A DNA stretch of 64,000 nucleotides from Adenophora triphylla var. japonica (Eukaryota > Streptophyta > Magnoliopsida > Asterales > Campanulaceae): NCBI GenBank assembly GCA_022495995.1, contig JAFEMH010002437.1:248001-312000 (forward strand), read 5' to 3'. Made by a program: the position numbers and the translations under genes. The notes under the pieces were generated by a model. That model was not told the DNA's origin and ran no database searches. It saw nothing but the letters and a program-made list of their open reading frames with translations. Positions within the stretch are counted from its first letter, which is position 1, and the number at the start of each line of letters is the position of its first letter. Shown one piece after another: positions 11,101 through 20,124 of the stretch.

Positions 11101-13911
11101 GGTGTTCAACTTGGTTAGAGTACTCTCAGCTTTCTCAAAATCAATTTTAACTTTTTCAAGTTCAACTTATTTTTTAGTTACTAGAACCTCAAGTTTAGCA
11201 ATAGAACCCTTTTGATTGTCATTCTCTTTTGAAAGCTTAGCATTCTCATTTTCACACACAAAAAGTTTTTCAGTGAGAACTTTGTTTACCTTGGTCATTA
11301 CCTCAATCTTGTCCATACGTTTCATCCAATCAACATGTAGCTCCTTTTAGGTCTCGAAGAGTTCTTCATAGGGGATGTCACGACCTTCATCATCAGAATC
11401 TCCTTATATAGAAAAACAATTGAAGGTCTGCTAGGATGTGAGTTCGGATGTGTACACATCTGTATCCACATCCGTCTCCAGTTTTAAATCAGCTTCAGAA
11501 AATACTTCTTCATTTGTATCTGCAGTGTAGGCATTAAAACAGACAGATGAAGATTCAAACACAGAGATATTAGCAAGAAATTCATCACCCTCACTATCAC
11601 TCGGAGCAACAGTGTAACTAATTCCCCTTTTCTTAAGTGTGTTAGCACACTCATTACATAAGTGACCATACCTACGACATGCCCTACATTGCACAAATTT
11701 GAGAGATTTCTTGTTATCAAAACTTTTCTTTTTGAACCCCTCATCAGGATTATTTTCCTGTTTCTCTAAATCATGAGAGGCTTTTCTAGGAACCTTGTTT
11801 CTCCTTTTGTTATTCAGAATATAATCGAATTTCTTAGAGATAAGGGCCAAATCATCATCCTCTAGACTTGACTTGTCAATTTTAGAGGATAGCTCAACAA
11901 GTTCTTTTGGAACAGCTGCAGAGCTTTTGAGGGCAAGGCTTATGGCCTTGTTCTTTTTCTGAACCTCAAGATTTAGCTCAAACACTGTTAAAATACTAAC
12001 AATTTTGTCTAGACCTACTGTGTTGGTGTCATTAGTCTCCTCTATAATAGCCACCTTAATGTTGAATCTCTCAGGTAGGGTTCTTAAGATTTTGCTCACA
12101 ATTCTGGCATTAGAAATAGACTCACCAAGGCTAGTGCATTCATTAGAGATCTCATGAATTTTAGCAGCATAGGAGACAATATCTTCTGTCTCCTCCATTC
12201 TTAGAATTTCAAATTTGTCCATTAAAATCCTAAGTCTACTGGATTTAACACTTGGAATCCCTTCACATTGCATCTGCAAGATATCCTAAGCATTCTTTGC
12301 TATGCATTCATTGGTGATAAGTTTGTACATATTTCCAGAAACATGGCTAAAAATAGCACCCATGGCTTTAAAATTATAATTAGCAGAGACGATCTCCTCA
12401 AGAGTCCATCGTTCCCCTGGTTTTCTTTCAAAATAAGTTTCACCAACACCTGAAGCATGCTTTTTGTCCTCTATAGGAGGTTGCCATGCCACAAGTATGC
12501 ACATCCAAACTCTTTCATCAATATCTTTGATGTAGTTGCGCATCTTAGACTACCAAAAAGAATAATTGGTGCCATCCAAGACAAAATGCTTGTTTTGATG
12601 ATTTTGACATTCCATTGTGACTACACTTTCTGGATCAACACTCAGTAATATGTCGAGAGTTGGCTCTGATATCAATTGAAAGTTTCGTGTAGCTAGGAAA
12701 CCAAGTCAACTCAACAGAACACGAATGTGAGTTACAACTGTTCACACATCCACCAATAAGCAGAGGAATAAAATAAAATAACACAAAGTTATAAACGTTT
12801 ACTAGTTCAAAACCCAGCAAACAAGGCCTTAAGTCAAAAGCTTTTCACTATTAAAATTATTTTACCAGAATCTGAATAAGTGAAAACAAAAAGATTAAAA
12901 TAATAAACAAGTTCTAACCACCTTCTATACTAAGAACAATCTTCCTTTCCCTAGGATAACCTATTCTAATCAGAAGTAGAACAAATAACTTGAAGAAAAT
13001 CTAGATGTGAGTTCGGAAACACAAAGCAATATTGAATTCGTGAAGAATAAAAGCAATTGTCTTTCAAATAATTCTCTAAAGTCGTGTCTTCTCATTGTGC
13101 TGAAGTCTTGTATTTATAAGCACCTTTGAGAAGATATTCAATCAATCAAACTGTTCCTTGTGCAATCCAATTCCTACAAGGAAACACAAAATACTCACAA
13201 GGAAACAGATATGTTAGAAGGTTAGTCCTAGTCTAAATATATGTACATAAATAAAAGATATTAATATATTAACAATGTCCTTTTTCAAATAGGACAATAT
13301 AAATTTTTGCAAGAAAGTCATAAAATACTCTTACCAAATATAACAATTGAAATCGAATTAGAGAAGTAAATATTCCCTAAAATCTCACTGTTCATAATGT
13401 TGCTAGTTTATTTTGGTTATCAAATTAGTATTTTGGTGTTCTAAATTTTAAGTTAATTTTTCTAAAATTTCTACAATTAAGATTTTATAAGCTTTGACTT
13501 TATGTAGTCAACTTGACCAATTATGTATTAAACAAATAGTTACTAGTTATAAAAAGTACAACCATTGCATATCTTTTGGGAATAATTATCGACTTATACA
13601 ATGTAATATACCTTCGATTTCAATAAATGTATTCTACTATCTAGTGACAATATAATGCAATTTACTTTATAATCTTATTACAAATAATGCAATTTGTTTG
13701 CATTATTTGAGTTAAAATTAGAAAGTACATTGCATGAAAAAAGTACGTAAATTGCATTATTTGTAACAAATTAATAAATTACATTGCATTAAAATGTCAC
13801 TAGATAGTAAATTAAATTGATTATAAAAATTGTGAAAAAATAAATTGAATATTCTCGTCATTCACCCTTTTGCTATTAATATTACAAGTGGAAAAGTTGT
13901 GACATTAAGTA

Positions 13912-13993
<82 letters not shown>

Positions 13994-14732
13994 TAGTAGA
14001 TGCCCGTGTCCAAGGACACGGATTTTGTTGTTGTTTTTTTTTTTTTTTTAATTTTTTTTTAACTTAAAAAAATAAAAAAAAATCTTTTTTTTTACTTAAA
14101 AAAAAAATTAAAAAATTTTAAGGACAAAATGGGAAAGGGACAAATATATGAGGACAAAATGGAAAATTTATCACTTGAAACTATTCATAGTACTATTTAT
14201 TGCTTAGTTGGCATGGTGCCATTTATAATATAGATTTATTGCTTAGTTGGCATGATGCCATTTATAATATAGATATATTCATTTTTTTATATTTTTGGTT
14301 ACATAACTTTATTTGTAGGGAGAATGGGTTTCGATGGGTGTTTGTTCAGACGAATCTTACGGCATACAACAAGGTCTTATTTACTCATTTCCCGTTACTT
14401 GCCAAGGAGGAGAATGGTCAATTGTTCAAGGTAACCTTCTACATTTTTTACTTTTTATCTTTTACGATGTCTTACGCCAGGAGGCGAGGGGACGTGAAGA
14501 TCGAATTCTATTGCTCACCAAAAGGATGGCGCTTGGCTTTACCACGGGGCAATGATCAAATATAGTCAACTTGACCTTCAAGAAAATTTCAATACTATAA
14601 GTAAATTATAGATATTATTTTGTCAAATTTGTAGGGCTCGAGATCGATGAATTTTCGAGGGAAAAGATGGATGCCACAGAAAAAGAGCTGATCGAGGAGA
14701 AAAATTGTGCATATTCATGTCTTGAGGACTGA
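5199..14732 (+). CDS. Cytosolic-type NAD(P)-malate dehydrogenase, divergent paralogue
   Basis: Exons are 5199-5241, 5457-5609, 5769-5944, 6068-6345, 6426-6561, 14319-14430 and 14635-14732, all with GT..AG introns. They total 996 nt, or 331 aa, the usual cytosolic MDH length (about 332). The family interconverts malate and oxaloacetate in the cytosol. The Rossmann motif GAAGQLG (12-18), the catalytic pair Asp158 (LTRLDHNRA) and His186 (WGNHS), Arg97 and Arg161 are present. Two expected residues are not: the substrate-contacting Arg of the PRK loop is Val91 (GGAPVKEGM), and the Asp that binds the NAD adenosine ribose is Gly43 (ILHIFGTN), next to a 2-residue deletion. Intron 6 (7757 nt) contains a Copia element and a Helitron; a mariner starts 11 bp after the stop. 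The frame is open throughout, so this may be a functional enzyme with changed specificity. A young pseudogene cannot be excluded. Confidence 0.88.
6590..7337 (-). repeat. 3' LTR of the Copia element
   Basis: On the plus strand it runs from TGAAATTTCGTGTAGC to CTCACTCTTTCA, so the element strand reads TG...CA. It matches 12677-13394 closely, with small indels. A polypurine tract on the element strand (GGGGGAAATT, complement of 7338-7347) adjoins it. Confidence 0.9.
7487..8370 (-). pseudogene. Env-like/accessory region of the Copia element, degenerate
   Basis: Two minus-strand open stretches (7993-8370 and 7487-7894) lie between the RNase H stop and the polypurine tract, where SIRE-type elements carry an additional ORF. 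The first contains [26 protein letters not shown] and NKAINFGEF, which resembles the putative plant transposon protein domain seen after pol in such elements. The second is rich in Ala, Asp and Ser and may form a helix. Both are short, separated by stops and probably non-functional. The family assignment is from memory of the lineage and is uncertain. Confidence 0.5.
8371..9669 (-). other. Non-coding part of the Copia accessory region
   Basis: No long frame is open. It contains GGATGTG/CACATCC clusters at about 8334-8374, 8904-8947 and 9359-9401 and a GA/GT-rich stretch near 8545-8595. The last ~180 bases before 9669 read on the minus strand as remnants continuing past the RNase H domain. Confidence 0.5.
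9670..11109 (-). pseudogene. Copia gag-pol remnant: zinc knuckle, protease, RNase H; integrase and RT deleted
   Basis: A 479-codon open frame. In order it has a CCHC-like knuckle ([14 protein letters not shown], about residues 57-70), the protease active site WFFDSGFS (the usual Cys of DSGCS is Phe), the pre-integrase segment ([14 protein letters not shown]), an acidic linker with [14 protein letters not shown] as found just before RT, then directly the RNase H end ([10 protein letters not shown] ... [10 protein letters not shown]). The integrase core and all RT palm motifs are missing, yet the frame stays open across both junctions. The product could not be an active polyprotein. Translation would depend on the gag upstream, which is itself broken. 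Confidence 0.85.
11110..12543 (-). pseudogene. Copia gag, interrupted
   Basis: The N-terminal part (12543-12289) begins [13 protein letters not shown] and is in frame with the next part (12285-11431), separated only by a TAG stop at 12288-12286. The middle shows the UBN2-type gag helices and a canonical CX2CX4HX4C zinc knuckle ([14 protein letters not shown]). After a stop at 11433-11431, the frame down to 11110 still encodes a Lys/Glu-rich coiled coil with at least one further stop, typical of the long SIRE gag C-terminus. Gag would form the virus-like particle. It is disrupted here. Confidence 0.82.
12660..12676 (-). other. Primer-binding site of the Copia element
   Basis: The element strand reads ATTGATATCAGAGCCAA next to the 5' LTR. 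It matches the plant initiator tRNA-Met site TGGTATCAGAGCC with one G-to-A change. Confidence 0.85.
12677..13394 (-). repeat. 5' LTR of the Copia element
   Basis: 718 bp against 748 bp for the partner LTR. Its outer end CTCACTGTTCA (plus strand) corresponds to CTCACTCTTTCA in the other copy. A short deletion near 13017 removes part of a GGATGTG motif. The indels and substitutions suggest a moderately old insertion. Confidence 0.9.
13400..13914. other. Original intron 6 sequence of the MDH-like gene
   Basis: AT-rich intron DNA between the Copia element and the TA microsatellite. ATGCAATTTACTTTATAAT-like and ATTGCATTATTTG-like stretches recur in direct and inverted form at about 13660-13790, suggesting a decayed MITE. 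No coding sequence is seen. Confidence 0.45.
13915..13992. repeat. (TA)n microsatellite
   Basis: About 78 bp of uninterrupted TA dinucleotides in intron 6 of the MDH-like gene. It directly abuts the 3' end of a mini-Helitron, which inserts between A and T. Confidence 0.97.
13993..14273 (-). mobile_element. Mini-Helitron, 281 bp
   Basis: On the minus strand it starts TCTATATTATAAATGGC (from 14273) and ends in CTAG (13996-13993). The host bases are A before the start and T after the end, as for Helitrons. A stem CCGTGTCC..GGACACGG (14004-14021) lies 11 nt from the terminus, the expected 3' hairpin. The first ~45 bp of the 5' end are duplicated in tandem. There is no Rep/helicase, so it is non-autonomous. 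It inserted into or next to the TA microsatellite, 45 bp upstream of MDH exon 6. Confidence 0.75.
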
Positions 14733-14743
14733 AAAATTGAATA

Positions 14744-16128
14744 CTCCCTCCGTCCCATTAGTATCAACACACTTACTGTACTCACAAAAAATAAGAAATA
14801 CTATATTTTAATAAATAGTACACAAAGTGGGAGGGATTAGTAAGGATTAATAGAGATTTGACTTTGAGTCAAATCTCCCTAATTCTCCCTCCAAAATTTG
14901 AAATTTCCTAGCATTATCAAGAAAAAAAGTACACTCAGAATCTATTTATGTTTAAACTTGGAGCCCAAAATATTCAAATTATAATTTTGCTTCTATTTTT
15001 TCCCTCCAACAGCATATTAATACAAACAACAACCTATTAATACAAACAAACTTCATTTGTTTGATAAACTAGCTAATCCATCTTCTTCAGAAGCCCGATA
15101 CCAAAATAAACTAGCTGATCCATCTTCTTCAAAAGCCCAGTACCAAAATGTACAAAAACTTGACCAAGGACCAAAAGAACTTGCTGGCACAATTACTCTT
15201 ATCCTCTTCTAAAGATGGAGTCCTTCCAAGAGGCTTGGTTGCAGAAGTTGCTACAAAATTTGGAGTGGGGAAATCAGCAGTTTGGGTCACTTGGGTTGAG
15301 GTCAAAAGGCAGCAACTACTTGGACTTCCTGTGAGTCTTTTCAACAAAAAAACAAACAAAAAAGGTAAGAGAGTTCAACTGGATATTGATAAAATGAAAT
15401 CTATTCCCTTAGCAAAAAGAAATACTATCAGAAATTTAGCACATGGGTTGGAAGTTAGTAAAAGTACAGTAGGGAGGCGGAAAAAAGATGGTGAGATCAG
15501 GGCCCATACAAGTGCCATAAAGCCCAGTCTAAACTTTTTACATGAAATAACAAGGCTCAGATTTTGTGTTGATGCACTAACATTTGATAGAGAAGCAAAC
15601 AAACCAAAGTTCAAACTCATGACACATGTAGTACATGTTGATGAAAAATTATTTTACTTGACAGACTGCACAGCTAGGTACTACTTGTGTCCTGGAGAAG
15701 AACCGCCATATAGATCATGCCAAAGTAAAAGATACATTCCCAAAGTTATGTTTATTTGTGCTGTAAGTAGACCAATGTATTCAGACAATGGAGAATTATT
15801 ATTTGATGAAAAGATTGGAGTGTGGAAATTTTCCTTAATTCAGCCAGCAAAAAGAAATAGTAGAAACAGGCCAGCTGGAACACTCGTCACAAAAGCCATT
15901 GAAGGAGTTGACGGACCACTTACAAAAGCCACACTTTCCTAAAAAAGGAAACTTTTAATACTTCTTTATTCATGGGATCCACTTGTCATACTCACAACAA
16001 CTATCCACTTACTATTCTGTATCCCACTTTCTATCTCCAACCCAGTCACAATTTCTACTTTAATAACATTATTTCTTATTTTTCGCGCAAAACAGTAAAT
16101 GAATAAACCTTATATGGAACGGAGGAAG
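14744..16128 (+). mobile_element. Internally deleted mariner-like element (Stowaway ends)
   Basis: It is flanked by TA (14742-14743 and 16129-16130). The left end CTCCCTCCGTCCCATTAG and the inward-read right end CTTCCTCCGTTCCATATAAG form the Stowaway-type inverted repeat. It carries a truncated mariner transposase frame at 15148-15942. It begins 11 bp after the MDH-like stop codon, so it probably supplies that gene's 3' UTR and polyadenylation region. Confidence 0.9.
15148..15942 (+). pseudogene. Mariner (DD39D-type) transposase, C-terminally truncated
   Basis: 264 codons, no internal stop. The N-terminus has helix-turn-helix-like segments (residues about 18-55 and 85-112). The first catalytic Asp is in VHVDEKLFYL (Asp165), followed by plant mariner landmarks SKRYIPKVMF, FDEKIGVWKF and NRPAGTL. 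The frame ends soon afterwards in unrelated residues, so the second and third catalytic Asp are absent. An internal deletion joins codon ~255 to the terminal non-coding region. It could still bind transposon ends but cannot cut. Confidence 0.88.
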
Positions 16129-16130
16129 TA

Positions 16131-18003
16131 TTTCATATATAGGTTGTTGGACCTTGCAAAAACAATCTTCTATACTCTCTTTATTACTAATAAATTAAAA
16201 TGTACTTCCTCAGTCCCACTATTCTTGCTATTAGTAGTACTTGATTACACTTTAATTAATAATTTAAATAAAAATTAATTATCCTAATAAAAATAAATTT
16301 TTTTTATTAAAAATATTATTAATCGTGATATAATAACAATTTTTAAATTTTATTAGAATCATTATATTTTTTATTTAAGTTATTAGTAAAAATGTAATCA
16401 ACTTGATCATTATTAGTAGCAAGAATACCGCACTAATACAGTGACAGAAATAAAAAAATAATAAAAAGTAACCATTCACAAAACTAATCAAAATAGACAA
16501 GAGAAATAAACAAAAGAGAAAAACATTACTAAGATTTAAATCAATATCAAAACAAAAAATAATTTGCGAAGTTTTTTTTTTATACAAAAATGAAATCTTA
16601 ATCAAATGAAATCAAAATAAAAATTAACATTAGTAAATATAATAACACGGACAAAAATAACAATTAAAACTTGAATAAATAAGAAATATTATTACAAAAA
16701 TCAAAATTAATTAAAAAAACGAAATGAAAGCTAATAAAAAACTAAATAAATATAGAAAATCAAATATTATTCAAATTTAAAATAATAATGAAAAACAAAA
16801 CAACATGAAGTTAAACAAAATTGACAAAAGAAACAAATAAATCAAAAAATAATAATATGAAAATAAATAAATAAATAAAACTAAAAATCAATATCAATAT
16901 CAAAACAAAACAAAAAAATATAAGACAAAAATGTAATTAGAAATACAAAAGTTCAATTTCTATAAAAAAAATAATGAAAAAAGAATAATTCACAAACAAT
17001 CAAAAAATATATAAACAACGAATAAAATAAAAATATAAAAATTTACAATAACATATTAAAACAAAAAACTAAATCAATATCAAAATAAAAAACGAAGGCA
17101 AAGCAAGAAAAAATAAACAAAAAATCTAAAAATCTAAATTCAATAAAATAGAATGACAAATATAAATCAAAATGAAGATATATTTTAAATCAAAGTATAA
17201 CTTGACAAAAAATAAAATTTAAAGCAAATAAAAAAATTTACAAAGACCAAATTTCAATCAAAAGAAAAAGAAAAAAAAAACAATTTAAAAGAATGATGAT
17301 GGGAAAGAATAAATATTCTTAACTAAAAAGCTTGTTAACATACCAATTTGCGGATGAAAATGACACCATGAAATTGGGTTAAAAAAAAAGAGCTAGTTGT
17401 CTTGGTCGGAGAGAGTAAGAGAAAAGATAATAATGCAATTGTATTTTCACTAATGTGTATCTCAAAATACACAATTTTATCCTGTGTGACTTTTCAATTA
17501 TTGAGTTTTTTATACTTTTATTTGACATCTCTATTAGTTATATGGTTTCTTTTATATTACTTATCTGATGAATATTGTATATATAGAGAAAAGATGAAAT
17601 TCATTCTTAACTATAACTTTCATATATCAATTCATGATTAATATATATTTTACATTATTAATCAACTCTTTAAATATTTATTGAATTTGAATTTATTTTT
17701 GTCCTTATTCATATATTTTCATTTCTAAATTATAACTTCAATTTAATTGGTACATTTATTATTCTAAGTAAATAATACATGATATACGTGCTTTCTTAAA
17801 TAATCAAATAATTTAGTCAATTAAATAACCAAATAAATATTCATTGTATATGGTATTCTAAGGTACACATCTCTACTTACTTGGATATTTTATTTATTAT
17901 ATTTATCCCTTTGTAAACATATAATTATCGATGAAACGTATCAACTAAAAATTTGAAAAATTATCCCATTTGAAAGCATGAAAATTCTAAACGCACGACG
18001 TGA
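16131..18003. other. Very AT-rich intergenic DNA
   Basis: About 1.9 kb, with a long A-rich low-complexity section (about 16430-17290) and no coding potential I can support. A decayed Stowaway-like MITE sits at its left end and is listed separately. From 17440 to 18000 only ordinary AT-rich sequence is seen. Confidence 0.55.
16205..16433. mobile_element. Decayed Stowaway-like MITE
   Basis: It is flanked by TA. The left end CTTCCTCAGTCCCACTATTC and its inner continuation TTGCTATTAGTA are matched by TATTAGTAGCAAGAATA on the right. The outermost right bases are lost or changed. Confidence 0.55.
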
Positions 18004-18008
18004 CACAC

Positions 18009-19619
18009 TGTAACGATCCCTAATTTTCACAACAATAATAATACTTAATTGATAATAAAATAACCTCCAACGGCTACTAAAATCATAATTCAAACACTAA
18101 CCACAATTTGAAATAACTTAAATGCGGATAACGGTAACAATTTCAACGGCTAGTACAATCCACTAGCTCAACAAAATCCTTAAAGTCTTACAACTCTCAA
18201 ATAACTGCAATAACTAACTAAAGAGACTAAATGAAATAAACTAAACGATCCTTGAACTCCTTATGAAGTGCTCCCGAACCGTTTCACATTCTTCCTATAT
18301 GAAATCTGGAAGAAAAGAAGATGAAAGAGTGAGCGAACAATGCCTAGTAAGTTCATATACAATCCCTCTGGTTACTAAGGAGGAGTTGACCTGAAGGAAT
18401 ATCAAACGAAACAAATTTCAAGTAACAACCGAAGACATAACATAACACAAATTCGAAGTATTATTTACCAAATCTCAAACCAAATGTCTTTCAAAATCTC
18501 AACGATTTCACAAACTGAGTTGACAAATATTTTGGAGTTTCAAATGATGACGAAATCGATTCAAATTGACTCGAATGATTTACTTAATTAAAATTGTCCC
18601 ATACCAGTTTTAATTAACTAAACCACTCACAGATTATAAGGAAATTCAAAGGACTGATAAGCTGAACAAAGTTAACTCGAATGATCTAGTTATCTACAAC
18701 CGTCCCATACCAGCCGTAGATAATCAAATCATTCACAGACATCATGATCACATAAGTGGTCCACTGACCTTATCAAACCAAAACCCCACCATAAAGGAAA
18801 CAAAATGACTCCGTAGAGTCCTAAACAGTGTATCTGAAACACCCCACCACTAATTTGAAGTGGTGTACTAAGTTTGCCCGAAGACTAAATATCAAATATA
18901 CCCCGCCGAAGCAGGTTGTCTAACTTAGCGATCATTGATGAAACAAAAATCATATCTTATCGAAACTCATTTTTATACAGAATACAAACTTTCACAATAA
19001 CAATAAATTATGTATTTATGAAATCAAAAGAACGATTTAGCAAACGAATAACAAAAGATTAGCAAATAACGGTAAACGAGGGAGTCAAAACAAATTCTGA
19101 CGCGAGGTCAGCGGTTACGTATCAAAGGAACGTACATCGCCAAAAAATATGTAAAAGCCTAAATAATGAAACGAAGAGGAAATCAATTAACTTAAAGATG
19201 TATAATCCCTTACCTTAATAATTGCAGTTAAATGCGGCTCCTACCAGTGAACCTAGCCTCCCACAATCTAGCAATAATAATAATAATAATATAACCAGAT
19301 TAGAAACAATTACACTTTATCCTAATACATACTTTCAAAAGTGTAAATAATAATAGTAGTCCAACTTTGATGATTCCTCATCCCCACACGTCACAATCAT
19401 AGCAAAAGTCACAAGTCCTTCTTTCTACTAGGTCCCTTCCTATTTGCAAGTCAGTCCATCAATATATACATACATATATATACTGTCACAATCACACACT
19501 CACAATCCAAGTATTTCTCTTTCATCTAGGTCCCTACTTAACTTGCAAAGTGATCCTTCCTCTTACACTTTCTTTCTTCCTTATTTATATATACAGGTAC
19601 CATGTATGTATATATATAT

Positions 19620-19661
<42 letters not shown>

Positions 19662-20099
19662 ATGGGACAATATAACTATGTAACATTGAGAAACAACCAC
19701 ATCTTACCTTTCTCTGATTCTCCTTCGTGACTCCTCTTTCTTAGGCACTTTCTCTTTCTCGGCTCTCTCTCTCTTCACGGTAGCCTATATGCCGCCTCCC
19801 TCTCTCTCTATTTTCTTTGCGCCGCCCCTCTCACTGCCCGTTCTCTCTCTCCAATCGGTTCCTCTCTATTTTCTTTTCACAACTAAAAATAATAAGAGGC
19901 CCTAGGTTTAAGAAGGTTCATATTTATAGATGGGTTCTAACCTTAAGCCCAAAATGGTAAACCAAGATTATTAAACTAAGCCCAATAATCCTAGTCCATC
20001 TAGGAAAGATAAAGCCAATTAATTAATCAAATAACCTAACTAATCAATTTATAAAATAATATTTAATAAATAAAATAAGTAAATATTAGGGTTATTACA
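18009..20099 (-). repeat. 3' LTR of the TR-GAG-like element
   Basis: 2091 bp. On the plus strand it runs TGTAACGATCCC ... GGTTATTACA. It closely matches 21590-23738; length differences are mainly in AAT and AT microsatellites (about 19273-19291 and 19612-19658). It contains the two hairpins with a shared loop at 18584-18617 and 18690-18723. Confidence 0.93.
18584..18723 (-). other. Two hairpins with the same octaloop (3' LTR copy)
   Basis: In sense (minus) orientation both present the loop GUAUGGGA. Hairpin 1 (18584-18617) has 13-nt arms UUAAUUAAAACUG / CAAUUUUAAUUAA with one mismatch. Hairpin 2 (18690-18723) has arms UUAUCUACGGCUG / CGGUUGUAGAUAA, fully paired if G-U pairs are allowed. The stems are unrelated in sequence; only the loop is shared. 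The 5' LTR copies are at 22167-22200 and 22273-22306. Confidence 0.8.
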
Positions 20100-20100
20100 T

Positions 20101-20124
20101 TCTTACCCCCTTAAAAGAAGTTTA
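20101..20124 (-). other. Polypurine tract of the TR-GAG-like element
   Basis: On the element strand CTTTTAAGGGGGTAAGAA lies directly before the 3' LTR start TGTAATAACCC. This is the usual plus-strand primer in plant Ty3 elements. Confidence 0.8.

Larger units (their letters stand above)
6590..13394 (-). mobile_element. Ty1/Copia retrotransposon, SIRE/Maximus-like, TSD TAATG
   Basis: A 6.8-kb element in antisense orientation within intron 6 of the MDH-like gene. The duplication TAATG is at 6585-6589 and 13395-13399. In element order it contains the 5' LTR (13394-12677), PBS, gag, a protease-to-RNase H fusion, an env-like accessory region, polypurine tract and 3' LTR (7337-6590). A long gag with a coiled-coil tail and an extra region after RNase H are features of the SIRE/Maximus lineage. 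Gag has stops, and the integrase core and reverse transcriptase are deleted, so it is non-autonomous. About ten GGATGTG/CACATCC clusters are scattered along it. Confidence 0.93.
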
